Notes: generated from the sequence alone by a model not told the origin. Shown: positions 1-8,953, counted from the first letter of the stretch. The stretch is DNA of 64,000 nucleotides from Paenalcaligenes hermetiae (GCF_039543645.1 NZ_BAABKD010000008.1:213334-277333); one strand, 5' to 3'. Made by a program: numbers and translations.

Positions 1-462
1 AAGATTGGCTCCAATGCCGTCGTTGTTAAGCCAGTACCAGCCAATGCCACCGCTGTTGGCAATCCTGCGCGCATTATTACTAAAGAAGACAAAAAAACCA
101 CGGCGCCTACTACGCCTGCTCCTTCCCCTGCTTCGGCCGAAGAGGCCGTGCGCCACCCCACTGACCACCCCTGCAAGGCGGAATGGACGGGCAAACCATT
201 AAAGGAGCTGCTTGAACAAAGCGCTCGCTCTAAAGCGGCAAGTCCTTTGCACCAAGCCAGTAATGATGCTTTCCCCGCCTATGCCGTAGACAGCACGAAT
301 AACGACCCCTTAGTTCAAGTTATCCATGAGCTAATTAATCATTCAGCCCAACAAGAACAACGCATCAGTCAGCTATGCAAAGCGCTCGAAGAGCTTGGAC
401 AGCGGGTAGAAAACGGCCAGCAACCGCTGGATGTTGAACGTCTTAATAAAATGATGGAGTGA
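1..462 (+). CDS. cysE: Serine O-acetyltransferase, C-terminal part (5' end outside window)
   Basis: CysE transfers acetyl from acetyl-CoA to serine, the first step of cysteine synthesis in the cytoplasm. Only the last 153 residues are visible, open from base 1 with no start. They begin with the end of the left-handed beta-helix (IGSNAVVVKPVPANATAVGNPARI), typical of the acetyltransferase's last hexapeptide coils. A Pro/Thr/Ala-rich linker follows, then a tail with an FPAYAV motif and a helical, probably coiled-coil end (about residues 100-150). I recall such a tail from beta- and some gammaproteobacterial CysE proteins; E. coli CysE lacks it. The last codon overlaps a possible GTG start of the next gene. 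The overlapping +2 frame is not a gene. Confident of family; substrate inferred from family. Confidence 0.8.
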   Translation, partial: KIGSNAVVVKPVPANATAVGNPARIITKEDKKTTAPTTPAPSPASAEEAVRHPTDHPCKAEWTGKPLKELLEQSARSKAASPLHQASNDAFPAYAVDSTNNDPLVQVIHELINHSAQQEQRISQLCKALEELGQRVENGQQPLDVERLNKMME

Positions 463-467
463 TTCAC

Positions 468-1232
468 ATGTCAGCCGCTACTACAGAGAATAGTTCAGGA
501 CCACGTACTCTGCGACGAGGGCTACAAATACTGCAAACCTTGCAAGCTCATGATGAAAGTGGTCTTAGCGTCACCGAGCTATCTCGGCTCACCGGTCTAC
601 AGCGTCCTACCATTTACCGTCTCTTAGCGGCTTTAACTGAATGTCAGTTTGTTCATACGGTCGGCAAAACTCGACGCTATGCGGCCAGCAAACCCACGCA
701 TCCTCATGCCGAAAATGAACATCATTTAGTGGAAATTGCCAAACCTTTTATGCGTGAGCTTGCTTTTAAGGTTGGCGATGCGGTGTTTTTGGTTATTCGG
801 GAAAATAATGATTCGCTCACACTCTGGCGCGAGATCGGCCCCTACCCTGTGCAAATTTTAGGCACCTATGTGAATAAGCGTCAGCCATTAGGGGTAGGCT
901 CTGCTGGTATGGCGCTTTTGGCCAAGTTGGATGATCACACCGTCGACCAAATTATCGAAGCCAATAGCCACAAGCTGGACCACTACGGTGGTATGACACA
1001 GCGCGAATTACGTCAGCTTATTACTAATACCCGCACACGGGGGTATTCTGTCGTGGGAAATTATGCTGTACGTGGGGCGCTTGGTGTTGGTTGTGCTTTA
1101 TGCAGCAGTCAGGGGCACCCACTTTTGGCGGTAAGCGTTACGGCTATCACCGAGCGCATGCCAGCAAGACGGCAAAAAGAAATTGCTCGGCTTTTACATC
1201 AAACACTGGAACATATTGCAGAGAAAATGTAA
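468..1232 (+). CDS. IclR-family transcriptional regulator
   Basis: This is a DNA-binding regulator of 254 residues, the usual IclR length. The N-terminal winged helix-turn-helix covers about residues 12-70 (LRRGLQILQTLQ, then LSVTELSRLTGLQRPTIYRLL). The rest is the IclR effector-binding domain, with the typical segments LGVGSAGMALLA and RGALGVGCAL. The start is placed at ATG 468 because GGAG lies 9 bases upstream inside the end of cysE; an in-frame GTG at 459 is possible but has no better ribosome site. It follows cysE so closely that it may be co-transcribed. Its effector and targets are unknown. A strong hairpin terminator follows the stop. Confidence 0.85.
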   Translation: MSAATTENSSGPRTLRRGLQILQTLQAHDESGLSVTELSRLTGLQRPTIYRLLAALTECQFVHTVGKTRRYAASKPTHPHAENEHHLVEIAKPFMRELAFKVGDAVFLVIRENNDSLTLWREIGPYPVQILGTYVNKRQPLGVGSAGMALLAKLDDHTVDQIIEANSHKLDHYGGMTQRELRQLITNTRTRGYSVVGNYAVRGALGVGCALCSSQGHPLLAVSVTAITERMPARRQKEIARLLHQTLEHIAEKM

Positions 1233-1265
1233 AAAAAGGGAGTCGGTCGACTCCCCTTTTTTTTT
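1231..1265. terminator. Bidirectional intrinsic terminator between iclR-type gene and mscS
   Basis: An 8-bp stem GGGAGTCG/CGACTCCC (1238-1255) is flanked by seven A on the left and nine T on the right. It can therefore end transcription of both the rightward regulator gene and the leftward mscS gene, whose stop codon lies in the T-tract. Confidence 0.85.
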
Positions 1266-2091
1266 AAGCAGCTTGCTCTTCTTTGAGCACAGCTCGAACA
1301 GGTACTGGGTGGTTCATGCCTGCTTCGCTTAGGGTTTGTAATGCCAAGCGGTTTAGCTCGAACCGTACGTCCCAAAAATCCTCGACTGCCGTCCAGGCTC
1401 GTAGATTTAACACCACGGTACTGTCTTTATAATCACTCACAAAAACCATGGGTGCGGGGTCTTTTAAGACCTTGGCGTGGTTATCCAAGAGCTCTTGTAA
1501 TACGTTTAATGCGCGATCTAGATCATCACCATAGCGTACCCCTACGCCAATATCCATGCGTCGGGTGGAGTTACGGCTATAGTTAATAATTGGGTTACCC
1601 CAGATCAAATTATTGGGTAAGCAAAAATTAACACCATCGACTTGCACAAACTTGGTCATAAATAGGCCAACCTCATACACCGTACCATCGCCCTTGCCAA
1701 CAATAGACACAAATTCCCCAGCACGAATCGGGCGTAATACCAGTAGCATAATGCCTGAAGCGATATTTTGTAGGGTGCTTTGTAAAGCGAGACCAATAGC
1801 TAAACCTGCCGCCCCAAGAACCGCAATAATACTGGCAGTCTGTACCCCAAAGCGCGCTAAGACAGCAATAAGCACAAAAATACGTATGGCCCACACCACA
1901 ACGCTTTGCGCAATCGGTACAATAGTGACATCAATGTGGGGGGAACGCTGGGCCATTTTGCGTACCCAGCTACCAGCTAGATTCGATAGCCACCACCCTA
2001 CGATTAAAATCAAGACTGCTAACACAAGATTGATTGCCATTGCCTCTAGCCATGGCATCGCTCCAAATGGAATAGCCAGCTTTTCCGACAT
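1264..2091 (-). CDS. mscS: Small-conductance mechanosensitive channel, MscS family
   Basis: This is an inner-membrane channel that opens under membrane tension and releases solutes on osmotic downshift. Its 275 residues are close to E. coli MscS (286). Three hydrophobic segments lie at about residues 15-40, 60-82 and 88-125. The third is the Gly/Ala-rich pore helix (AVLGAAGLAIGLALQ) followed by the classic LQNIASGIMLLVLRPIRAGEFV. The beta domain (VNFCLPNNLIWGNPIINYS) and the C-terminal alpha/beta domain follow. It stands alone, convergent with the IclR-type gene and divergent from the monooxygenase gene. A long open frame on the opposite strand is a shadow. Confidence 0.92.
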   Translation of the reverse strand: MSEKLAIPFGAMPWLEAMAINLVLAVLILIVGWWLSNLAGSWVRKMAQRSPHIDVTIVPIAQSVVVWAIRIFVLIAVLARFGVQTASIIAVLGAAGLAIGLALQSTLQNIASGIMLLVLRPIRAGEFVSIVGKGDGTVYEVGLFMTKFVQVDGVNFCLPNNLIWGNPIINYSRNSTRRMDIGVGVRYGDDLDRALNVLQELLDNHAKVLKDPAPMVFVSDYKDSTVVLNLRAWTAVEDFWDVRFELNRLALQTLSEAGMNHPVPVRAVLKEEQAA

Positions 2092-2229
2092 AAAATTACG
2101 CTCCGTAAAAACAAATAATTCCCATCATAACGACTTTGGCTAAAGTTCGCAGCCGAACTTAAATTTGTTAACCTTGTTGGCATCTTTGTCTTTGATAGCC
2201 AACCCCTCACACATCTCAAGGTAATTTGT

Positions 2230-3255
2230 ATGCCAACGACCTACCCCTTATCCGTTTTAGATTTGGCGCCAATTGTTCAGGGCAGTACCCCTGCCGACTC
2301 TTTTAAAAATACGATTCAACTGGCTCAACAAGCAGATCAAGCCGCTTTTACGCGCTATTGGCTAGCTGAGCATCACGGCATGGTCGGCATTGCCAGTGCG
2401 GCGACTTCGGTGTTAATCGCTCATGTTGGGCATCACACACGCCGTATTCGTATTGGAGCCGGTGGAATTATGCTGCCCAATCATTCCCCTTTAGTAATTG
2501 CCGAACAGTTCGGTACCTTAGCGGCCTTGTTTCCTGATCGTGTGGATTTAGGCTTAGGTCGTGCTCCCGGCTCTGATCAGCGTACCGCACAAGCCTTACG
2601 TCGTAATTTGCAAAGTGATCCTAACGAGTTTCCGCACGATGTGTTGGAGCTGCTGGACTATATGTCTGACCATCCACAACAACCCGTGCCTGCTGTCCCC
2701 GGCAAGGGGAGCAATGTGCCTGTATGGATTCTGGGTTCTAGCCTTTTTGGGGCTCAGTTAGCCGCCATGCTAGGCTTGCCTTATGCGTTTGCTTCCCATT
2801 TTGCTCCAGCCCAAATGATGGATGCCATCGCTGTTTATCGTCAGCACTTTAAGCCATCACACTATTTACAAAAACCCTATGTGATGCTGGGGTTCAATGT
2901 TTTTGCGGCAGAAACCAATGAGAAAGCCCACTATTTAGCGTCTTCGTGGCAACAGTCTTTTGTAAGTTTGCGTCAGGGTAAGCCTATCCAGCTACCACCT
3001 CCCGTGGCGAATTACATTGAACGCGCCGGCGCTTTAGGTCAGGCTGTGATGGATCATGCGCTTAGCTGCGCTGCTATTGGCGATTTACCCGCCATCATCG
3101 AGCAAACACAAGCTTTTATTGATAAAACCGGTGCCGATGAGCTGATGGTAACCTGCAATATGTATGATCAGCGCGCACGACTGCATTCCTATGCTCTGTT
3201 AGCCGAGGCACAAAAACATTTACGTCACGCCCCTTCCGCTTTAGATTTTGCTTAA
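2230..3255 (+). CDS. Luciferase-like monooxygenase (LLM class, YhbW/MsnO8 type)
   Basis: A probable FMN-dependent oxidoreductase of the bacterial luciferase superfamily, 341 residues, a single TIM-barrel domain. It begins with the family motif LSVLDLAPIVQG. Further conserved pieces are RYWLAEHHGM (about residue 45), RIRIGAGGIMLPNHSPLVIAEQFGTL (about residues 75-105) and DLGLGRAPGSD (about residue 112). AAGG-like ribosome site precedes ATG 2230 by about 8 bases. The substrate cannot be read from the sequence; many relatives are annotated only by class. It lies 15 bases before mutS and may share its transcript. Family call is firm, physiological role unknown. Confidence 0.85.
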   Translation: MPTTYPLSVLDLAPIVQGSTPADSFKNTIQLAQQADQAAFTRYWLAEHHGMVGIASAATSVLIAHVGHHTRRIRIGAGGIMLPNHSPLVIAEQFGTLAALFPDRVDLGLGRAPGSDQRTAQALRRNLQSDPNEFPHDVLELLDYMSDHPQQPVPAVPGKGSNVPVWILGSSLFGAQLAAMLGLPYAFASHFAPAQMMDAIAVYRQHFKPSHYLQKPYVMLGFNVFAAETNEKAHYLASSWQQSFVSLRQGKPIQLPPPVANYIERAGALGQAVMDHALSCAAIGDLPAIIEQTQAFIDKTGADELMVTCNMYDQRARLHSYALLAEAQKHLRHAPSALDFA

Positions 3256-3270
3256 CCTGTATAACCCAAC

Positions 3271-5886
3271 ATGACTTCTACGGATCTTTCTGGTCACACC
3301 CCCATGATGCGTCAATACTTGCAGCTGAAAGCTCAGGTTCCTTCGTATTTGTTGTTCTACCGCATGGGGGATTTTTATGAGCTTTTTTATGAGGATGCCG
3401 AACGCGGTGCCCGTCTTCTTAATTTGACGCTAACCAAGCGTGGTAATTCTAATGGTGAGCCTATTCCCATGGCGGGGGTGCCTTTTCATTCCCTAGAGGG
3501 CTACTTGGCGCGTTTAGTGGCTATGGGTGAATCCATGGCGATTTGTGAGCAGATCGGTGACCCAGCAACAAGCAAAGGTCCGGTTGAGCGTAAAATCGTG
3601 CGTATTGTCACCCCTGGTACCTTAACCGATGATGCGTTATTGCCCGCTAAGGCGGATCGCATTATCACGGCCATTTGTCCGTCCTCTAAGCCCAGTTCAC
3701 AAAAAATAGGTATCGCTTGGATGAATCTGGCCAGTGGGGCTTTTAATGTCTATGAGTGCGATAACCACTTGCTTGACGCTCAGCTTAGCCGTTTACAGCC
3801 GGCTGAGCTCCTGCACCCAGAAAGCAGCCAAATCCACTACGAAAGCGCCCAGCGCTGTGTGGGCCTGCCCGATTGGCATTTTGCGCAGGATAATGCGTTA
3901 GGGGTTTTGTTAGATCATTTTAACGTCGACTCTGTCAGTGGCTTTGGGCTAGACGAGCTACCTTTGGCTACCTATGCCGCTGGTGCTTTGCTGCGCTATG
4001 TTAAGCACACACAATCCCAAAGTCTCAACCATATCCAGACCCTGCGCGTAGAGCAACTGGGCGAGTTTGTGGTGCTTGATGGTATCACCCGAAAAAACCT
4101 AGAGCTCACAGAAACCATTAGCGGCGAAACTAAACCCACCGTCTTTAGCACCATTGATCACTGCGCCACCCCAATGGGCTCCCGACTGCTACGACGCTGG
4201 TTACATCACCCATTGCGCCATAATGACACCATCCGTCAGCGCCAAGCCGGCGTTAAACAGCTTATCGCAGCCCAAGAAGCCCAGCCCTTGGAGCAACCTT
4301 TAAACAAGCTGGTGCAGCAGTTAAGCCAATTTCCTGATATTGAGCGTATTGCTACTCGTATTGCTTTAGCTAGTGTACGCCCACGGGAGTTAGCGAGCTT
4401 ACGCGATGCGCTACAGCTTTTGCCTGCCTTCGAACAACACCTGCGGCTACTTTCCGGGCAATCTCAGGCTTTTGCTACACAACTGCAGTCATTAGCCATA
4501 GACCCGGCGTTAACGCAGCTCCTACAACAAGCCATTGCCCCTGAGCCGGCTTTGCTTGTTCGTGATGGTGGCGTGATTGCAGATGGCTATGATGCCGAAT
4601 TAGACGAGCTACGTCATCTGGCCACAGATAGTGGTGCTTTTTTGCTGCAGCTAGAAGCACGCGAACGCGAGCGTACTGGCATTGCCAATCTTAAAGTTGA
4701 ATACAATCGCGTCCATGGTTTTTTCATCGAGGTTAGCCGCGCTCAAGCTGATCAAGTCCCCACGGAATATCGTCGTCGACAGACATTAAAAAATGTGGAG
4801 CGCTTTATTACGCCAGAGCTAAAAGAATGGGAAGACAAGGTGCTCTCGGCCAAAGAGCGCAGTCTAAACCGAGAAAAAGCCCTGTTTGATGACTTATTAG
4901 AGCAGCTTGCTCCCTATGCAGCCATGCTTTCCGTCGCCGCAGCGGCTTTAGCTGAAATTGATGCCCTAGCCAGTTTTGCCCACCATGCATTAGCTAATCA
5001 CTGGGTGGCACCAGAGTTGAGCGATCATCCTGAAATTCGTATCCAGGCTGGGCGCCACCCTGTGGTCGAGCACACCATAGAGCACTTTATCGCTAATGGC
5101 TGCGAGCTCCATGATCAGCAACGACTGCTCATGATCACCGGCCCGAACATGGGGGGTAAATCCACCTATATGCGCCAAACGGCGCTGATTGCGCTTCTGG
5201 CCAGAACCGGTAGCTTTGTGCCGGCTGAGCAAGCCGTCATTGGTCCACTGGATCGCATTTTCACCCGCATTGGGGCGGCTGATGATCTGGCGGGTGGGCG
5301 CTCTACTTTTATGATGGAAATGACCGAAGCGGCGGCCATTTTATCTGCCGCAACCGAACACAGTTTGGTGTTAATGGATGAGATTGGGCGCGGTACTTCT
5401 ACCTATGATGGTTTATCGCTCGCCTGGGCGATTGCGCAGCGTTTATTGCAACATAATCGTTGTTTAACCCTGTTTGCTACGCATTATTTTGAGCTAACAC
5501 GTTTAGCCGATGAGCAAAAAGCCGCATTAAATGTCCATCTAGCTGCCGCCGAAACCAAAGACGGTATCGCATTTTTACACGAGGTGCGCGAAGGCCCCGC
5601 TAGCCGTAGTTATGGTATTCAAGTGGCTCAACGGGCCGGTATCCCTGCTGCCGTCATTCACAATGCTAGCGCTGAACTGGCTCGTCTGGAGCAACAACAT
5701 GCTCATCAACCACAACTGGATTTATTTTCTGCCGCCCCGGCTTCGGCTCCAGCGCCGAGCTTGAGTGCGGAACAAGAGTTAGCACTTGAGCTACAACAAG
5801 CCCTTCAGTCCCTAGATATTGATGAGCTAAGCCCACGGGCTGCTTTAGACCTGTTGTATCGTTGGCGCCAATCCTACACGGTTTAA
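3271..5886 (+). CDS. mutS: DNA mismatch repair protein MutS
   Basis: MutS recognises mismatches and small loops and recruits MutL. At 871 residues it matches E. coli MutS (853). The mismatch-reading F-x-E is seen in GDFYELF (Phe35, Glu37). The ATPase domain has Walker A GPNMGGKST at about residue 624, Walker B LVLMDEIGRGTS at about residue 700, and the conserved ATHYFEL. Near the C terminus QLDLF (about residue 815) fits the beta-clamp binding motif known in MutS. No clear Shine-Dalgarno precedes the ATG; the gene may be translated with the upstream monooxygenase. The stop codon overlaps by two or three bases the convergent small gene at 5883. Confidence 0.97.
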   Translation: MTSTDLSGHTPMMRQYLQLKAQVPSYLLFYRMGDFYELFYEDAERGARLLNLTLTKRGNSNGEPIPMAGVPFHSLEGYLARLVAMGESMAICEQIGDPATSKGPVERKIVRIVTPGTLTDDALLPAKADRIITAICPSSKPSSQKIGIAWMNLASGAFNVYECDNHLLDAQLSRLQPAELLHPESSQIHYESAQRCVGLPDWHFAQDNALGVLLDHFNVDSVSGFGLDELPLATYAAGALLRYVKHTQSQSLNHIQTLRVEQLGEFVVLDGITRKNLELTETISGETKPTVFSTIDHCATPMGSRLLRRWLHHPLRHNDTIRQRQAGVKQLIAAQEAQPLEQPLNKLVQQLSQFPDIERIATRIALASVRPRELASLRDALQLLPAFEQHLRLLSGQSQAFATQLQSLAIDPALTQLLQQAIAPEPALLVRDGGVIADGYDAELDELRHLATDSGAFLLQLEARERERTGIANLKVEYNRVHGFFIEVSRAQADQVPTEYRRRQTLKNVERFITPELKEWEDKVLSAKERSLNREKALFDDLLEQLAPYAAMLSVAAAALAEIDALASFAHHALANHWVAPELSDHPEIRIQAGRHPVVEHTIEHFIANGCELHDQQRLLMITGPNMGGKSTYMRQTALIALLARTGSFVPAEQAVIGPLDRIFTRIGAADDLAGGRSTFMMEMTEAAAILSAATEHSLVLMDEIGRGTSTYDGLSLAWAIAQRLLQHNRCLTLFATHYFELTRLADEQKAALNVHLAAAETKDGIAFLHEVREGPASRSYGIQVAQRAGIPAAVIHNASAELARLEQQHAHQPQLDLFSAAPASAPAPSLSAEQELALELQQALQSLDIDELSPRAALDLLYRWRQSYTV

Positions 5887-6017
5887 AACCAATAGGCAGC
5901 CAGCCCTACAGGCACAACAAATAACGCCGCCGCGCTTAACGCAAGCTGCCACCAGCGCGGTCGGTACTGATAATTGGATCCATGAGAGTCTTTAGGCATA
6001 CGAGTCGGTAATGGCAT
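5883..6017 (-). CDS. Small membrane protein (44 aa) downstream of a Fur-box-like site
   Basis: A short reading frame of 44 residues, unrecognised. The start ATG (6015-6017) has a strong ribosome site, GGAGGA, about 7 bases upstream, which is the main coding evidence. The protein has a polar, basic N-terminal half (MPLPTRMPKDSHGSNYQYRP) and one hydrophobic segment (WWQLALSAAALFVVPVGLAA, about residues 22-41) ending in YWF, so a single-pass inner-membrane protein is likely. It converges on mutS and overlaps its stop codon. A 19-bp Fur-box-like palindrome lies 26 bases upstream of the start, suggesting iron control. It could be a subunit or regulator of an iron-linked membrane complex; that is speculation. 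Confidence 0.6.
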   Translation of the reverse strand: MPLPTRMPKDSHGSNYQYRPRWWQLALSAAALFVVPVGLAAYWF

Positions 6018-6042
6018 GTCATTCCTCCCAACCAATGTTAAT

Positions 6043-6061
6043 GAGAATAATTCCCATTATC
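6043..6061 (-). promoter_or_regulatory. Fur-box-like operator
   Basis: Read on the minus strand, GATAATGGGAATTATTCTC matches 15 of 19 positions of the enterobacterial Fur consensus GATAATGATAATCATTATC. The first six bases also resemble a -10 (GATAAT), about 40 bases upstream of the start codon of the 44-residue gene, so bound Fur would cover the promoter. Functional evidence is absent. Confidence 0.6.
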
Positions 6062-6082
6062 GTATAGGTGCCTTATAGATAT

Positions 6083-6114
6083 AAAAAAACCCTACTGAAA
6101 AGTAGGGTTTTTTC
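6083..6114 (-). terminator. Intrinsic terminator downstream of bamC
   Basis: A 10-bp stem AAACCCTACT/AGTAGGGTTT closed by a GAAA tetraloop, with A- and T-tracts on both sides. It lies 14 bases past the bamC stop and separates bamC from the Fur-box promoter. Confidence 0.85.
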
Positions 6115-6127
6115 TGGCGTATCGGGT

Positions 6128-7264
6128 TTAACGTGTCATGTGATTGGACAACACATTAATAATGCGCCCCGCCGTAGGTGTGGTCTGCACCTGACCGGCA
6201 TCGTCCACGACTTGAACCAAGCTGCTATTGCCTTGGGCCGTGACACGAATACGGAAGCGCTGTGCCTCGGCGGTGTTACGTGCACGGAAAATACGACCAA
6301 TAATATTAGGTTGTTCGATTTTCTCGCCGCTATCCGCATCCAAGTAACGAATGTAATATTCGCCGGCACTGCGGTCGCGATCCTCGACAGAGAAGCCTGC
6401 CGAATCAATCGCCACCCCAACACGACGCCAAGCACGATCAAAGCCTTCGTTAATTACGAGCTGGCGCTGATCGGATGTGTCTTGAACCTGTACCACTGGT
6501 GCCCCATCGGCTGCTTCAGCCTGTGCTACCCGTGCTTGAGCCTGTTCGATATCTGTGCCCAAGAACACCATCAAGCGCGCCAGCATCACGGCATTCAAAC
6601 CCGGGTCTTCTTTACCATGTACCCATTTAAAGGCGGCGCCATCAGTAGTGGGGGTTTCGTACATATGCTGGTGGCTAATGTAGATTTCCGTTTTACCATT
6701 TACACGCTCTAGTCGTGTACGGAAACGCTCACGCTCACCGCTATCAAATACCTGATCCACTACTGAACTGAGCAAGGAACGAATCCAACTGTCTGGGATT
6801 TTTGCCCGATTCTCTGCCCAATCCGTCAGCACCATGCCGGCTTTAGGATCCTCGGAATGGATAGTAAAGCCTTGGTTATTCCAAAACTCGAGGATGTGCG
6901 GGTAGATTTGCTCGGCTGGCTTATCCACCACTAACCAGCGTAAATCCCCGTCGCGCATGACTTGAATGCCCTCTTGTTCGGGCAGAATACGGTTACCGGG
7001 TTGCGCTGCAGCGGGCTGATCCGCTTGCGCTTGTGCGTATTGGCTGTAGGATAATGCCCCCGCATCCGGTGCTTGGAAGCGTGCATTTTGATTAGCCTGG
7101 GTTAAATCGGGCGGGATACTGAGTGGATCACCCGTTACCGTGCTTTTGTAATCCACACTTTCTTCTTTGCCTGTGATCTGATTTAAAGCAGAACAGCCGC
7201 CTAAAAGCGTGAGACTTAACCCCGTGGTTACTAACCACGCGGTGGATTTAGGGATTAATTTCAT
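6128..7264 (-). CDS. bamC: Outer membrane protein assembly lipoprotein BamC (NlpB)
   Basis: BamC is an accessory lipoprotein of the BAM complex that inserts beta-barrel proteins into the outer membrane. The N terminus is a lipoprotein signal peptide with lipobox LLGGC (Cys24). An unstructured, Gln/Ala-rich region follows (to about residue 95), which in E. coli BamC binds BamD. Two helix-grip domains cover about residues 100-230 and 265-378. At 378 residues it is slightly longer than E. coli BamC (344). Its start overlaps the dapA stop as ATGA, the dapA-bamC arrangement also known in E. coli, so the two are co-transcribed and translationally coupled. Confidence 0.85.
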   Translation of the reverse strand: MKLIPKSTAWLVTTGLSLTLLGGCSALNQITGKEESVDYKSTVTGDPLSIPPDLTQANQNARFQAPDAGALSYSQYAQAQADQPAAAQPGNRILPEQEGIQVMRDGDLRWLVVDKPAEQIYPHILEFWNNQGFTIHSEDPKAGMVLTDWAENRAKIPDSWIRSLLSSVVDQVFDSGERERFRTRLERVNGKTEIYISHQHMYETPTTDGAAFKWVHGKEDPGLNAVMLARLMVFLGTDIEQAQARVAQAEAADGAPVVQVQDTSDQRQLVINEGFDRAWRRVGVAIDSAGFSVEDRDRSAGEYYIRYLDADSGEKIEQPNIIGRIFRARNTAEAQRFRIRVTAQGNSSLVQVVDDAGQVQTTPTAGRIINVLSNHMTR

Positions 7265-8166
7265 GCGAGCAACCCTGCGTCATTAAGAACTTGGCGCAAA
7301 CCGTCGTGATGTTGTGCACTAAGCGGTGTCATCGGTAAACGGTAGCCAAGCTGTGTTAAGCCCATTTCAGCCAGCGCCCATTTTACAGGAATGGGGTTGG
7401 CCTCGATAAAGAGAGCCTGATTAAGATCCGCCAATTTAGCATTTAATTGACGTACTGTGGCCAAATCACCATCTAAAGCGGCTTGGCAAAGCTGTTTCAT
7501 TAGGCGCGGTGCTACGTTTGCCGTGACAGAAATATTGCCCTTGCCGCCCAATAAGATAAGTGCGGCAGCGGTGGGGTCATCGCCACTGAGCACAATAAAG
7601 TCTTCGGGCTTATCGCGTAATAGCTGACCTAATCGACCAATATCACCGGTTGCGTCCTTGACCCCAATGATGTTGGGAATTTGTGCCAAACGTAAAATGG
7701 TTTCATTGGACATATCCGCTACGGTGCGCCCAGGTACATTGTATAAAAACGTGGGGAGATCCACGGTTTCTACAATTTTTTTAAAGTGCTGATATAAACC
7801 TTCTTGGGTGGGTTTGTTGTAATAAGGTACCACCGACAGCCCAGCTTGCGCTCCCACGTCACGGGCATGCGCAGCCAGCTCGATGGCTTCGGCGGTGGAG
7901 TTACCACCTACGCCGGCAATCACTGGGATACGCCCATTTGCGTGTTCGACCGCCACCTGAATCAACTCGGCGTGCTCGTCCATATCGACGGTAGGCGATT
8001 CGCCAGTTGTGCCTACCACAACTAAAACATCCGTACCTTCGTTAACGTGCCAGTCGATAAGTTTTCGGTAAGCGTCAAAATCCAGACTTCCATCGGGAAG
8101 CATTGGCGTAACAAGGGCAACCATGCTGCCTTGAAAAATAGGGGTTGCAGTATCCGAACTAGCCAT
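7261..8166 (-). CDS. dapA: 4-hydroxy-tetrahydrodipicolinate synthase
   Basis: DapA condenses pyruvate with aspartate semialdehyde, the first committed step to lysine and meso-diaminopimelate. The (beta/alpha)8 barrel starts with MVALVTPMLPDGSLD. VGTTGESPT holds the catalytic Thr pair, YNVPGRT the catalytic Tyr, and IIGVKDATGD the Schiff-base Lys, here about residue 170. The start is set at ATG 8164-8166 (MASSDTATP), with AGGAG 12 bases upstream. A TTG 39 bases further out is open but lies beyond that ribosome site. The gene is followed without gap by bamC. Length of about 301 residues is slightly above the usual 292 because of the N-terminal tail. Confidence 0.95.
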   Translation of the reverse strand: MASSDTATPIFQGSMVALVTPMLPDGSLDFDAYRKLIDWHVNEGTDVLVVVGTTGESPTVDMDEHAELIQVAVEHANGRIPVIAGVGGNSTAEAIELAAHARDVGAQAGLSVVPYYNKPTQEGLYQHFKKIVETVDLPTFLYNVPGRTVADMSNETILRLAQIPNIIGVKDATGDIGRLGQLLRDKPEDFIVLSGDDPTAAALILLGGKGNISVTANVAPRLMKQLCQAALDGDLATVRQLNAKLADLNQALFIEANPIPVKWALAEMGLTQLGYRLPMTPLSAQHHDGLRQVLNDAGLLA

Positions 8167-8249
8167 AATAGATAAAGTCTCCTGGATAAGACGAGCTAAA
8201 GCCAAAAATAAAAGAAGTAACGTATAAGTTTACCGGATTCACGGCAAAA

Positions 8250-8900
8250 TCATAAGAATAAACGAATAATCCACTGCCCTGCGAGCAAAAAGGGTTGCAA
8301 AAGCAGCCATAGTACCCCTGTAAACATTAATACAATCAGAATCAACATGCCATAGGGTTCAATACGAGCATACTGATCGGCATAAGGCTGGGGCAAGAGG
8401 CTGTATACAATACGCCCGCCATCTAAAGGCGGTAAGGGTACTAGGTTCAGAGCCATTAAGACTAAATTTACCTGAACACCAGCAATGGCCATGCGCCCCC
8501 AAAAATCACTGATGTCCATATTTAGCATTAATAAAATGCGTAATATCAAAACCCAGCCTATGCCCATAAGCAAATTAGATGCCGGACCAGCCAACGCCAC
8601 CCACAAAATATCTCTTTTAGGATGACGTAAACGAGACCAATCCACTGGGACAGGCTTTGCCCAACCAAAAAGTAGCCCCGCCCCGCCAAGTAGTTTTGTT
8701 GAAATCAACAAGAACAAAGGCACCACAATAGTTCCAACCGGGTCGATATGACGCGTCGGATTTAGGCTAATTCGCCCTGCTTGCTCTGCCGTTGGGTCAC
8801 CAAAATACCGCGCTACATATCCATGCGCGGCTTCGTGTAAGGTAATACCAAATAAGACCGGGATAGCGTAGACCGCCAGTGTTTGAATAAAACTTTCCAT
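8250..8900 (-). CDS. Site-2-protease family (M50) zinc metallopeptidase, YwhC/FIG004556 type
   Basis: A polytopic inner-membrane peptidase-like protein of 216 residues. The zinc-binding HEAAH (about residues 22-26) sits in the first membrane helix, and NLVPLPPLDGGRI (about residue 157) supplies the third ligand Asp in the NPxPxLDGG-like motif of the site-2 protease clan. Four to six hydrophobic segments are visible. There is no PDZ domain, so it is not RseP. Relatives often sit near a Sua5/YciO gene and a tryptophanyl-tRNA synthetase gene in betaproteobacteria; here the YciO gene is 53 bases upstream on the same strand. Substrate unknown. Confidence 0.85.
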   Translation of the reverse strand: MESFIQTLAVYAIPVLFGITLHEAAHGYVARYFGDPTAEQAGRISLNPTRHIDPVGTIVVPLFLLISTKLLGGAGLLFGWAKPVPVDWSRLRHPKRDILWVALAGPASNLLMGIGWVLILRILLMLNMDISDFWGRMAIAGVQVNLVLMALNLVPLPPLDGGRIVYSLLPQPYADQYARIEPYGMLILIVLMFTGVLWLLLQPFLLAGQWIIRLFL

Positions 8901-8953
8901 AGGTAAACTGTATACGGCTCTACGCCATGTTTATTGCATTAAGTTGTTGGGGT

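Noticed and set aside
5..202. Leu/Pro/Arg-rich frame at the left edge
   Set aside because: A different frame of the cysE 3' end; the in-frame translation gives the acetyltransferase hexapeptide end.
2110..2130. AATTCCCAT stretch upstream of mscS resembling half of the Fur box at 6043
   Set aside because: Only one half is similar, the other shows no symmetry, and neither neighbouring gene is iron-related.
1613..2143. 176-codon open frame opposite mscS
   Set aside because: It lies antisense to a clear MscS gene; composition mirrors the complementary codons and it has no recognisable domain.
6068..6712. 214-codon open frame opposite bamC
   Set aside because: Shadow of bamC; Cys/His-rich translation with no domain, and it starts inside the bamC terminator region.
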